NCBI GenBank assembly: GCA_026713545.1
Contig: JAPOOG010000040.1
Coordinates: forward strand, 1-64,000
Length of the DNA stretch: 64,000 nucleotides
Origin: Bryobacterales bacterium
GTDB taxonomy: Bacteria; Acidobacteriota; Terriglobia; Bryobacterales; UBA6623
Reading direction: 5' to 3'
Positions 55,839-64,000 of the stretch are shown one piece after another. Position numbers and translations under genes: made by a program. The notes below the pieces were generated by a model, which saw only the letters and a list, made by a program, of their open reading frames with translations, was not told the DNA's origin and did no database searches. Numbering within the stretch: the stretch's first letter is position 1; every line of letters starts with the position of its first letter.

Positions 55839-58289
55839 TTGACATATTCGGCGTACAATCTGCTGGCTGCTTTGGCGGCGATTGTTGCCGTTCCCTACGA
55901 CCTGATCCGCGGCTTGAGGCGCGGTCGGCCATGGAGCAGCCTAGCACAGCGGCTGGGCTGGCTTCCTCACTCATTTCATCAGACTGCCTCCGACTCGATC
56001 TGGTTACATGCAGTGTCGGTCGGAGAGGTCGCCTCATGCGAGGGGTTGGTTCGGGGGTTGAAAGAACGGCACCCCGCTTTGCCCGTTTTTGTTTCGACCG
56101 GCACCGCTACAGGACAGTCTCTCGTACGGGATAAGCTCTCAGGCGTGACGGCAGGCGTGTTCTATGCGCCGTTAGATCTGCCGTTCGCGATCCGTCGCGT
56201 GCTGGATACCATCCGCCCACGATTGGTGGTGATTTTCGAGACGGAGATTTGGCCGAATCTCTATCGGCAGGTCAAGCAGGCAGGCGCGGGCTTGATGATT
56301 GTAAACGGTCGGGTTTCGGACCGGGCCTTTCCGAGCTATCGGCGTTTTCGGTTCCTGTTTCGGAGTGTGTTGCGTCATGTGGATCTGATCCTGGCGCAAT
56401 CTGAAAAGGACCGCGAACGGATGATTGCCATCGGGTCGGATGCCGCGCGGGTCGAGGTCGGAGGCAACCTGAAGTATGACTTCCAGGCCTCTGACGCCGT
56501 GGTGCCTGATGCCGTGCGCCGGTTCCTTGCTCAGTGTCAACCCGGACCGTTGATCATCGCGGGCAGCACTCGCGATGAAGAGGAACGGCCCGTGGTCGAG
56601 GCCTTTCGGAAGGTGGCTGAGCGCTGTGAAAAAGCGCTGCTGATCGTAGCGCCTAGGCATCCGCGCCGGTTTGAAGAGGCGGAGGCGACATTGGTCGCAT
56701 CGGGACTGCCAGTGGTGCGGCGGTCGGCGTTGAACTCGCTGTCAGCCGGAGTGGAGTTGCCGGCGGTCCTGCTGCTGGATTCACTTGGGGAGCTGTCGTC
56801 GCTGTACGCGTTGGCGGATGTGGTGTTCGTCGGTGGCTCGCTCAACGGATGGGGCGGGCACAACGTCTTGGAACCGGCGTCGTCGGGACGGCCTGTCGTG
56901 GTCGGGCCTACGATGCAGAACTTCGCCGAGATTGCTGAGACTTTGTTGTCTGAGCAGGGCATGGTCCGGATTGGAGGACAGGAAGAGCTGGGAGCGGCTT
57001 TGCTCGATCTGTTGAGGGACCGTGACGCTGCGCTGGCTATCGGCGAACGCGGACGCCGGGTGGCCGAGGCGCAGCGGGGCGCGACGGCACGCGCCATCGA
57101 TGCGGGGGTGCGGCTCTACAGCCACGCGGTTCCGGTCTCTATGCCGAGTTGGGCGCGCCGGACTTTGCTGGGCGGGCCCGCAATGGCCTGGGGCGCCGTG
57201 GCCCGACGGCGGGCTGCTTCTTTTTCAGCAGGCAACGGCTCGGCCAGGCGCTTGAAGAGTTTCACTCTTTGCGTGGGGAATCTCTCAGCGGGAGGCGAGG
57301 GCAAGACACCCGTGGTCGCCTGGCTCGTGGAACGCCTTAGCGAGAGCGGTTATCGTCCAGCGGTATTGACGCGGGGATACCGGCGTGACTCGATGCAGCC
57401 TCAGATCATCGTGGGGCCTGAGTCGGAACCCACAGCCGAACAGATTGGAGATGAGGCTTATCTGTTGCGACGCAGGTTTCAGGATTTGGAGATTACGGTT
57501 CCAATGGGAGTGGGTGCGGATCGGTTTCAAATCGGCACGAAGTTGGAAGCCCGGTTTCCGATCGACGTGATCGTGATGGACGACGGATACCAGCATTTCG
57601 CCTTGGAGCGGGATTTCGATTTGCTCGTAGTTGATGCAAGCCGGCCCTTTGGCGGCGGGCGGATGTTGCCCCTCGGGCTTTTACGCGAGCCGATTTCGGG
57701 TGCATCTCGAGCTCGAGCGATCTTGTTGACGAAGACGCAGCCCGAAGTCCGATACAACGGAATCGAATCGGTGCTGCGGCGTGCAAACCCGGGGGCGCCG
57801 ATCTTTCATGCTCAGACGCGTGCGGCGGCGATTGTTGACGCGATGTCGGCGGCAGAGAAACCGCTTGACAGTTTGGTGGGCGAGAGATGCGTCGGATTCT
57901 GCGGACTGGGAAGCCCGGATTCGTTTTGGCGCACTATCGAGGCAATGGGGATTCATCCGGTTGAGCGTTTGGCGTTTCCAGATCACCATCGGTACTCCGC
58001 GCGCGACATCGACAAGATCGCGGAGATGGCGCGACGGGCGGGCGCCGACGTGTTGTTGACGACGGAGAAAGATTTCGCGAACCTGCAGTCGGCGCTGGAC
58101 TTGCCTCAAAAGAGCGGGCCTGCGCGGGTTTGCGCGGCTCTCGGTCCGTTGCGCTTGTTCTGTCTTCGCGTTGAGCAAGATGTGGAGCCCGGCTTGTTGG
58201 AGTTCATCTTGTCGGCGCTGCCGAGTTCCCAAATCCGCTCGAACCAGACATGGGGGCCTCCGGAGGTAGCGTCCTCAAGGGAGTCGTGA
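55839..58289 (+). CDS. waaA-lpxK: fused Kdo transferase (WaaA) and lipid A 4'-kinase (LpxK)
   Basis: One 816-residue frame carries two lipid A enzymes. Residues 1 to about 430 are WaaA (KdtA): an N-terminal membrane anchor, WLHAVSVGEVASCEGLVRGL, and DVVFVGGSLNGWGGHNVLEP near 330, the nucleotide-sugar motif. From about 440 on it is LpxK: LCVGNLSAGGEGKTPVVAWL near 479-497 is the Walker A site, followed by VIVMDDGYQHFALERDFDLL and VVDASRPFGGGRMLPLGLLR. LpxK adds the 4' phosphate to lipid A and WaaA adds Kdo next, so the two steps are joined in one protein. The start is TTG 55839, the only option since a TAA lies four codons upstream. Followed by waaF after 18 bases. Confidence 0.9.
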   Translation: MTYSAYNLLAALAAIVAVPYDLIRGLRRGRPWSSLAQRLGWLPHSFHQTASDSIWLHAVSVGEVASCEGLVRGLKERHPALPVFVSTGTATGQSLVRDKLSGVTAGVFYAPLDLPFAIRRVLDTIRPRLVVIFETEIWPNLYRQVKQAGAGLMIVNGRVSDRAFPSYRRFRFLFRSVLRHVDLILAQSEKDRERMIAIGSDAARVEVGGNLKYDFQASDAVVPDAVRRFLAQCQPGPLIIAGSTRDEEERPVVEAFRKVAERCEKALLIVAPRHPRRFEEAEATLVASGLPVVRRSALNSLSAGVELPAVLLLDSLGELSSLYALADVVFVGGSLNGWGGHNVLEPASSGRPVVVGPTMQNFAEIAETLLSEQGMVRIGGQEELGAALLDLLRDRDAALAIGERGRRVAEAQRGATARAIDAGVRLYSHAVPVSMPSWARRTLLGGPAMAWGAVARRRAASFSAGNGSARRLKSFTLCVGNLSAGGEGKTPVVAWLVERLSESGYRPAVLTRGYRRDSMQPQIIVGPESEPTAEQIGDEAYLLRRRFQDLEITVPMGVGADRFQIGTKLEARFPIDVIVMDDGYQHFALERDFDLLVVDASRPFGGGRMLPLGLLREPISGASRARAILLTKTQPEVRYNGIESVLRRANPGAPIFHAQTRAAAIVDAMSAAEKPLDSLVGERCVGFCGLGSPDSFWRTIEAMGIHPVERLAFPDHHRYSARDIDKIAEMARRAGADVLLTTEKDFANLQSALDLPQKSGPARVCAALGPLRLFCLRVEQDVEPGLLEFILSALPSSQIRSNQTWGPPEVASSRES

Positions 58290-58307
58290 CCGCTGGACGG
58301 ACATCGC

Positions 58308-59348
58308 ATGAAGCTTCTTGTTCGGGCCACGAACTGGTTGGGCGATGCGGTGATGTCGCTGCCTGCGCTACGAGAAATCCGGCGAGCACACCCCGCTTGG
58401 GAGATCGTGTTGCTGGCGCGGCCTTGGGCGGAGGATCTTTACGGCCGCGAGGGTGTGTGCGACCGGACGATTCCCTACCAGCACACGGGGCGGCATCGAG
58501 GGGCGTTGGGAAGGTGGAGGTTGTCGCGTGAGTTACGCGCGGAGAGGTTCGACCGTGTCATTCTGCTGCCGAACTCTTTCGATTCGGCGCTCGTGCCCTG
58601 GCTGGCCGGCGTACGGGAACGAATTGGCTATGCGCGAGACGGCCGCAGTCTGATGCTGACAAACGCAGTTCGACAACCGCTCGCTGGGGAGATCCCGCCG
58701 CACCAGCGCTACTATTACCTGGAAATGCTGCGCCGTGCCGGATTGCTTGCAGATATGCCTGAATGCCGGGAAATACGGCTGGCGTGCGCCGAAGAGGCCG
58801 CTGTGGCAGGACGGGAGTTCTGGTCGGCACGGGGCGAGAACGGAACGCGATGGATCGGAGTAAGCCCGGGGGCGGCAAACAGCGTCGCAAAGCAGTGGCC
58901 GCCGGAGCGGTTCGCCGAGGCGGCTTCCCGGCTGGCTCGCGAGATGGGCGCGAAAGTGGTGATCTTCGGATCCGGCGCGGACACGGAAAGCGGGCGTTCG
59001 ATCGCCGAGCGAACCGCCCTGCCGGTATACAACCTGGTGAATCAGACGACGCTGCGCCGGTTCATTGACTTGACGGCCTGTTGCGAAGTGTTCCTGACGA
59101 ACGACTCGGGGGGGATGCACGTGGCGGCGGCGCTGGGCGTGCCCACGGTAGTGATCTTCGGTCCGACGGATGAGGCTGCTACGGGACCGGCGCATTCCTG
59201 CGCACGAGTAGTGCGCGAACCGGTGGATTGCAGTCCGTGCCTGCTGAAGACCTGTCCGATTGACCATCGCTGCATGACACGCGTGACGCCGGATCGTGTG
59301 GCGGCGGAAGCGTTGCAGCTCGTCCGGAACAAGAATGCAGCCCTGTAG
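58308..59348 (+). CDS. waaF: ADP-heptose:LPS heptosyltransferase (WaaF-like)
   Basis: The GT9 glycosyltransferase of 346 residues begins MKLLVRATNWLGDAVMSLPA, the acceptor-side loop of heptosyltransferases, and has WIGVSPGAANSVAKQWPPER and the donor-side FLTNDSGGMHVAAALGVPTV, then VIFGPTDEAATGP. It adds heptose to the inner core of LPS in the cytoplasm. The gene follows waaA-lpxK by 18 bases and precedes the MBL hydrolase by 37, so these form an envelope operon. The C-terminal CSPCLLKTCPIDHRCM cysteines are typical of WaaF. ATG 58308 is unambiguous. Confidence 0.94.
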   Translation: MKLLVRATNWLGDAVMSLPALREIRRAHPAWEIVLLARPWAEDLYGREGVCDRTIPYQHTGRHRGALGRWRLSRELRAERFDRVILLPNSFDSALVPWLAGVRERIGYARDGRSLMLTNAVRQPLAGEIPPHQRYYYLEMLRRAGLLADMPECREIRLACAEEAAVAGREFWSARGENGTRWIGVSPGAANSVAKQWPPERFAEAASRLAREMGAKVVIFGSGADTESGRSIAERTALPVYNLVNQTTLRRFIDLTACCEVFLTNDSGGMHVAAALGVPTVVIFGPTDEAATGPAHSCARVVREPVDCSPCLLKTCPIDHRCMTRVTPDRVAAEALQLVRNKNAAL

Positions 59349-59385
59349 ATCGGGGGTGCTAGACTGGCTCTCGGAGGTGGTCGGA

Positions 59386-60093
59386 ATGCGGACTTTGTTC
59401 TTTCTTCTGGTGATCGGATCGTTGATGGCCGCGACGGGCGCGGACATGGTCTCGACTTCAGCCGGAGATGTGAAGATCACGCCGGTGCTGCACGGCACGG
59501 TGTTGCTCGAGATCGAGGGCAGTGCCTGGTATCTGGATCCCTGGAGCCGCGCGGATTACTCCTCGCTGCCGAAGGCGGACGTGATCTTGATTACCGACAT
59601 CCACGGCGACCACATGGATCCGAAGGCGATCGCGGCGATTCGAAAAACGGACACTCGGATCGTGGCTCCGGCAGCGGTGGCGAAGACCGTTACGGAAGCC
59701 AAGGTTCTGGCGAACGGCGAGACCACCGAACTACACGGAGTCGAGATCGAGGCGATCGCGATGTACAACGTGCAGCGGGGCCCGGCGCCGGGCAAGCTCT
59801 TTCATGACAAGGGACGCGGCAATGGTTATGTCCTCACCGTCGGCGGGAAGCGATTCTACTTTTCCGGGGATACCGAGGGCGTTGCCGAGATGCGGAACCT
59901 GAAAAACATCGACGTGGCTTTCGTGTGCATGAATCTTCCCTATACGATGCCGCCGGAAGAGGCCGCTGACGCGGTAAAGGCTTTCAAGCCGAAGGTGGTC
60001 TACCCCTATCACTATCGAGGCTCTGACTTGAAGGTCTTCGCGGCGGGACTCGAGGGACAAGGGATCGAAATCCGCGAACGGAAGTGGTATTGA
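59386..60093 (+). CDS. exported MBL-fold hydrolase
   Basis: A signal peptide (MRTLFFLLVIGSLMAATGAD) leads into a metallo-beta-lactamase fold of the UlaG-like branch. The metal motif is LITDIHGDHMDPKAIAAI, where the first His of HxHxDH is an aspartate, followed by GGKRFYFSGDTEG and the late VVYPYHYRGSDLKVF. The substrate is unknown. ATG 59386 has GGAGG eight bases upstream and fits the signal peptide; the overlapping frame from 59296 inside waaF is not used. Probably co-transcribed with waaF. Confidence 0.87.
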   Translation: MRTLFFLLVIGSLMAATGADMVSTSAGDVKITPVLHGTVLLEIEGSAWYLDPWSRADYSSLPKADVILITDIHGDHMDPKAIAAIRKTDTRIVAPAAVAKTVTEAKVLANGETTELHGVEIEAIAMYNVQRGPAPGKLFHDKGRGNGYVLTVGGKRFYFSGDTEGVAEMRNLKNIDVAFVCMNLPYTMPPEEAADAVKAFKPKVVYPYHYRGSDLKVFAAGLEGQGIEIRERKWY

Positions 60094-60266
60094 GCGGACG
60101 GCAAGCTTCAGGGAAAGGCTGGCTCCTCCCGGCGTCGGCCTGAATAAACTACGACTGATCTACCTGAAATGAATTCGTTCTCTACCTGGGACAAAAAACG
60201 GTTGCGGATTGACCACCACTAGTATTTGTGGTATTGAAGAGCAGCAGTTTCCCAAAGGGGGTTTCA

Positions 60267-63200
60267 GTGAACGGCAAGAGAACTACAATCACGCGAATGA
60301 TTCAGGCTTTTGTTGCGCTGAGCCTGGTCCTTTTCATGACGGCGAGCGCTTCGGCGCAAGTCACCGCCGGCGGCGTGCGAGGAGTCGTTACCGATACGGC
60401 CGGCGCCGTCATACCTGGTGTATCCGTCAGGATCACAAACCTCGAAACGGACTTCACGGCCACTGCCGATAGCGGGGGCGCCGGAAACTACGTCATGGTG
60501 AACATTCCGGTGGGTCCGTACCGCCTCGAGGCGACGACGGACGGCTTCAAGACCTATGTGGCGGAAGACCTTCAGGTTCTCACCGCCACCACATCGACGT
60601 TGAACATCACCATGGAAGTCGGAGAGCTGGTCCAACAGATCACGGTTTCCGAGACGATTGCGCCCATCACGGTGGTGGAGACTTCCGAGGTCAGCACGAA
60701 CGTGGAAGAACGCGTCGTGATGGACCTCCCACTCCAGGTGGCAGGACAACGACGGCAGGCCGAGAACTTCATTTTCCTGACGCCCGGCGTTGCTGGGGAC
60801 ACCTTCTCGAAGTCCTATAACGGCAGTCCCGACTTGGCGCAAGTAGCCATGGTAGACGGCATCGCCTTCTCGAACGCGGAGGTGCCAGGACGGTTCACCA
60901 CGTTCGCTCCGCCGTTCGAGGCGGTCGAAGAGTTCAAGGTTTCGAGCACGCTGTACCCGGCGGAGCTGGGCCGCGGCTTCGGAGTCACGAACTACAAGAT
61001 CAAGTCGGGGACGAACGATTTCCACGGGAATGCTTTCGAGTTCCTGCGCAATGAGAAACTGGACGCCAGCGGGTTCTTCGCCGGCTCGAGGGCGCCGACC
61101 CGGCAGAACGAGTTCGGCGCCACCATCGGCGGACCGATCATCAGGAACCGCACGTTCTTCTTCTTCAACTACACGGGTTTTCGGCGCCGCGGCTCGCGTC
61201 CGACCACGCTGCTGACGCTGCCGCCTACCGCCTTCCGTTCCGGCGACTTCTCGAGGCTCATACCAGAACTGAACATCATGGTGTTTGATCCCGCCACCAC
61301 GCGCGATGACGGAATGGGTGGATTCGTTCGTGATGCGTTCCCCAACAACATGATCCCGGCGAGCCGCCATGATTCCCTGGCTGGGCAGGTGACCTCGCTC
61401 ATGCCGACCCCGGACACCAGCGCGCTCTTCAACAACTTCCTCACTCGCGGGGAGTCTCCGACCAACGAAGACCATTTCGTGTACCGGATCGACGAGCAGA
61501 TCAACGACAGCAACAAGTTCTCCTGGACGCACTGGCGGAACCTTGATCCTGTTGCAACGGCGATCGGCAGCTTCGGCAGGGATGCGCCGCTGGACAACGG
61601 TTTCCCGGGCGGAGGGTACTTCCAGGGCATGCGGGCGAACTGGGACAGCGTCATCAGTCCGACCCTGCTGAACCATTTTGCGTTCGGCTTCTCGGGCACT
61701 TTCGGGTTCGGCCGTGGGTTCGACTCGCGCAACGGCGCCGAAATCCTCTCCATACCGGGCTTGCCGTCGTCGTACGCCGGCACGACCAGTTTCCGGATCG
61801 GCCACTACACGGGATTCGGGAATGCCGGCGCGCAAGGGGATGCCCGTTGGGACCACACGTATAACTATTCGAACACCACGACGATTATCCGAGGCAAGCA
61901 TCAGATCAAGGTCGGTGGCGAACACTGGGCGCAGTCGTTCCGGGACTTCAATGTCCTCAACGGAGGAGGGACAGCGGGCACCATGACTTTCAACCGTCTT
62001 TTTACGTCCCAGCCCAACGCCGACGACTTTGCCCGACAAGGCGAACCCTACGCCAGCTTCCTGCTGGGTCAGGTCAATTCGCTTCGGCGGCTGGTCGGAG
62101 GAGAGGAAAGAACGCTGAGAATTCCCTACGTAGGGTTCTTCTTCACCGACACCATTCAGATGGGTCCCAGATGGACACTGAGCCTCGGGGTCCGTTACGA
62201 CATCGCGTTTCCCTGGCGAGGCAAGGATCCCGACCGGGCCTCCGCGATCGATCTCAACTTGTCCAATCCGGGCGCCGGCGGGCTGCCGGGAGCGCATGTC
62301 TTTGGCAACGACGCCATCGTCCCCGCTGCGGACAAGGGGGCATTCGGCCCTCGAGGCAGCATCGCCTATCAACTGGACGACAAGACCGTCGTTCGCCTGG
62401 GCTACGGGATCATCTACAGCATCTCGAATGCGTCGACCACAGGGTCGGTACAGTTCAACAACAATTTCGACAACGGTTTTCTGGGATTCCAGAACATCGT
62501 GAGCACCGACAACGGGGTCACGCCGGCCAGTCTGCTGAAAGACGGTTTTCCGTCATTCACGACTCCGCCGCGCGGTCCCGAGCTGGGCATCGGGTCAACA
62601 GTTGATTTCTACAACGGCTCCGCCGGCTTGCAGGCCTATCAGCAGACCTGGACGTTGAACATTCAGCGCCAGCTTCCCTACCTGATTCATCTGGATCTGG
62701 CCTACGTCGGCAACAAGGGACAGCGGCTTTCCGCAGGGTTGGAGAACCTCAACCAGGTGCCGTCCAGCTACCTGAGCCTCGGGCCCTTGCTCAACCAGCC
62801 GTTCGATTCGCCGGATGCCATTGCCGCCGGCATCACTGCGCCTTGGGACGGTTTCGGGGCGGCGCTTGGAGGAGCGGCCACCGTGGGCCAGGCGTTGCGG
62901 CCGTTCCCGCAATTCACCGGCATCAACAACCCCTGGCAGCCCATCGGCGCGTCGAACTACCACTCCTTCCAGATGAAGCTGCAGAAACGTTTCTCGGACG
63001 GCCTGTCATTCCTGACCAGCTACACGCTGAGCAAGAACCTCACGAACACCAGTCTCGCGGCGTTCGCGGCCTTTAACGGAGGCGCTCGCGATACGGCGAA
63101 CCGGGGCATCGAGAAGGCCATAGCGCCCAAGGACCAGACGCATAGCCTCGTCTCGAGTTTCGTCTACGAGTTGCCTTTCGGCAAGAACGTCTCCGGGCCG

Positions 63201-63683
63201 GCCGCCGGGTTCCTGAAAGGCTGGCAAGTCAGCGCCATCGTCCGTTACGCCACCGGTCAGCCGCTCGGAATCAGCGGAGGTCCGCCGATTCCTCTGTTCG
63301 GAGGCGGCAATCGGCCGCACCGTGTCGCCGGCGTGAGCGGCCGCTCGAACGTGAGCGCGGGCAGTTTCGACCCCGGGCGAGGAGACCGATACCTAAATCC
63401 GGATGGTTGGGTGCAGCCGGCTCCTTTCACTTTCGGAACGGGCGCTCCGCGCGAGCCGAACTTGCGGAACTTCGCGTTCTTCAACGAAGACTTTTCGATC
63501 ATCAAGCGCACCTATATTGGTGAGACGATGAATGTCGAGTTCCGGACGGAGTTCTTCAATCTGTTCAACCGAGTGCGATTCGGCAACCCGAATACGAGTT
63601 CCACCAGCGGCGCCTTTGGCCTTGTAGGGGGGCAAGGCAATCCGCCCCGCTCGATTCAGTTCGGGTTGAAGTTCAACTTCTAA
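60267..63683 (+). CDS. Oar-like TonB-dependent outer-membrane receptor 2
   Basis: About 1138 residues with the same plan as the receptor at 25254: signal peptide (MIQAFVALSLVLFMTASASA), carboxypeptidase-regulatory-like domain (GGVRGVVTDTAGAVIPGVSV, then SGGAGNYVMVNIPVGPYRLE), plug region (VVMDLPLQVAGQRRQAENFI) and a barrel ending in RSIQFGLKFNF. It should import large substrates with TonB energy. The two receptors are clearly paralogous in plan but differ greatly in sequence, so they are not a recent duplication. GTG 60267 is chosen because AAGGGGG lies six bases upstream; GTG 60228 is also open. A hairpin follows the stop. Confidence 0.92.
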   Translation: MNGKRTTITRMIQAFVALSLVLFMTASASAQVTAGGVRGVVTDTAGAVIPGVSVRITNLETDFTATADSGGAGNYVMVNIPVGPYRLEATTDGFKTYVAEDLQVLTATTSTLNITMEVGELVQQITVSETIAPITVVETSEVSTNVEERVVMDLPLQVAGQRRQAENFIFLTPGVAGDTFSKSYNGSPDLAQVAMVDGIAFSNAEVPGRFTTFAPPFEAVEEFKVSSTLYPAELGRGFGVTNYKIKSGTNDFHGNAFEFLRNEKLDASGFFAGSRAPTRQNEFGATIGGPIIRNRTFFFFNYTGFRRRGSRPTTLLTLPPTAFRSGDFSRLIPELNIMVFDPATTRDDGMGGFVRDAFPNNMIPASRHDSLAGQVTSLMPTPDTSALFNNFLTRGESPTNEDHFVYRIDEQINDSNKFSWTHWRNLDPVATAIGSFGRDAPLDNGFPGGGYFQGMRANWDSVISPTLLNHFAFGFSGTFGFGRGFDSRNGAEILSIPGLPSSYAGTTSFRIGHYTGFGNAGAQGDARWDHTYNYSNTTTIIRGKHQIKVGGEHWAQSFRDFNVLNGGGTAGTMTFNRLFTSQPNADDFARQGEPYASFLLGQVNSLRRLVGGEERTLRIPYVGFFFTDTIQMGPRWTLSLGVRYDIAFPWRGKDPDRASAIDLNLSNPGAGGLPGAHVFGNDAIVPAADKGAFGPRGSIAYQLDDKTVVRLGYGIIYSISNASTTGSVQFNNNFDNGFLGFQNIVSTDNGVTPASLLKDGFPSFTTPPRGPELGIGSTVDFYNGSAGLQAYQQTWTLNIQRQLPYLIHLDLAYVGNKGQRLSAGLENLNQVPSSYLSLGPLLNQPFDSPDAIAAGITAPWDGFGAALGGAATVGQALRPFPQFTGINNPWQPIGASNYHSFQMKLQKRFSDGLSFLTSYTLSKNLTNTSLAAFAAFNGGARDTANRGIEKAIAPKDQTHSLVSSFVYELPFGKNVSGPAAGFLKGWQVSAIVRYATGQPLGISGGPPIPLFGGGNRPHRVAGVSGRSNVSAGSFDPGRGDRYLNPDGWVQPAPFTFGTGAPREPNLRNFAFFNEDFSIIKRTYIGETMNVEFRTEFFNLFNRVRFGNPNTSSTSGAFGLVGGQGNPPRSIQFGLKFNF

Positions 63684-63692
63684 CGTAAACCG

Positions 63693-63720
63693 GCCCGGGG
63701 CAGGAATTTTTGCCTCGGGC
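63693..63720. terminator. stem-loop after the second receptor gene
   Basis: GCCCGGGGC (63693-63701) and GCCTCGGGC (63712-63720) pair with one G-T wobble around a 10-base loop containing TTTTT. Position right after the stop suggests a transcript end; a U-tail is absent. Confidence 0.5.
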
Positions 63721-63947
63721 TGGCGTCACCTGCAATACGTCAAAAGGGGTCGGCGGTGAAGACCGCGCCCTGTTTTCGTCCGAGGACAACAGATAAGGTG
63801 CAGGTGAAGATCCGTTGGATCGGGTTGTGCAGCACACAGGAGCAGGACACTCCGCCTTCACTTCCCCTTGGCGCGCTCAAATCCTGATGCTCCCTTTCCC
63901 GCGGTTAAGGTCTTGAAGGAAGCCGCGGTCTTGACGAGAGTCCAACC
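63721..63947. other. intergenic stretch at the right edge
   Basis: No gene or repeat was identified. A minus-strand open frame here has no supporting features. Confidence 0.35.
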
Positions 63948-64000
63948 ATGAACACCACCGGAAGCAGGTCGACCCGATGGCTGCATTCTTTCATTACCCC
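63948..64000 (+). CDS. start of a gene running off the right edge
   Basis: An ATG at 63948 opens MNTTGSRSTRWLHSFITP to the window end, and the bases before it (GACGAGAG) could be a weak ribosome binding site. Only 17 codons are visible, so no family can be named and the call is tentative. Confidence 0.35.
   Translation, partial: MNTTGSRSTRWLHSFIT

Noticed and set aside
60264-62372. 702-codon minus-strand frame opposite receptor 2
   Set aside because: Shadow of the receptor, with a repetitive Arg/Gly/Val content.

Overview
The window looks like a chromosomal segment of a high-GC, Gram-negative bacterium, most likely an Acidobacteriota member (Bryobacterales/Solibacter-like or a relative). 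The evidence is gene content: two very large outer-membrane receptors of the Oar type with an N-terminal carboxypeptidase-regulatory-like domain, two sulfatases, two DUF1080 proteins, a Tat-exported Gfo/Idh/MocA oxidoreductase, a DUF29 protein, lipopolysaccharide genes (waaA-lpxK, waaF), and a secretin plus pseudopilin cluster. No rRNA, tRNA, phage structural gene, transposase or CRISPR array was recognised. The lineage assignment is inference from gene content.

Layout. 1-0.92 kb is non-coding and full of short repeats. 0.9-11.2 kb is a set of exported catabolic genes: sulfatase, flavin dehydrogenase, amidohydrolase, two DUF1080 proteins, an oxidoreductase and a double alpha/beta hydrolase. 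11.2-20.5 kb is a defence island read leftward: hsdM, a small ORF, hicA-hicB, phd-vapC, a 60-codon hsdS fragment, a nucleotidyltransferase-HsdS fusion, an Abi_C-domain ORF and hsdR. Repeats bracket it, including a diverged pair of about 95 bp on its two sides. 20.5-34.3 kb holds metabolic and exported genes, the first Oar-like receptor, a DUF29 gene, a toxin-antitoxin pair whose toxin has no normal start codon, a MaoC hydratase facing a CoA-transferase, and a secreted protein of three RidA domains. 34.8-43.7 kb carries grpE-dnaJ, a second sulfatase, a leftward secretin-pseudopilin operon and smpB. 43.9-51.5 kb has an exported protein of unknown activity and an AddAB-like helicase-nuclease pair. 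51.5-64 kb has an NHL-repeat protein, an amino-acid-oxidase-like flavoprotein, a TPR protein, the envelope operon waaA-lpxK (one fused gene)/waaF/MBL hydrolase, and a second Oar-like receptor.

How the genes fit together. Two themes dominate: export and uptake of complex organic matter (sulfatases, DUF1080, hydrolases, large receptors) and a compact defence cassette in which the restriction-modification genes are interleaved with two toxin-antitoxin modules and an abortive-infection-type gene. The items most worth a second look are the defence cassette (MNT-HsdS fusion, hsdS fragment, changed DEAH box in HsdR, Abi_C ORF preceded by an in-frame TAG, flanking repeats, an HsdR-like relic 7 kb away), the WaaA-LpxK fusion, the exported triple RidA protein, and an interspersed repeat family with four copies. 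Function calls rest on motif and family recognition by eye; no database search was run.
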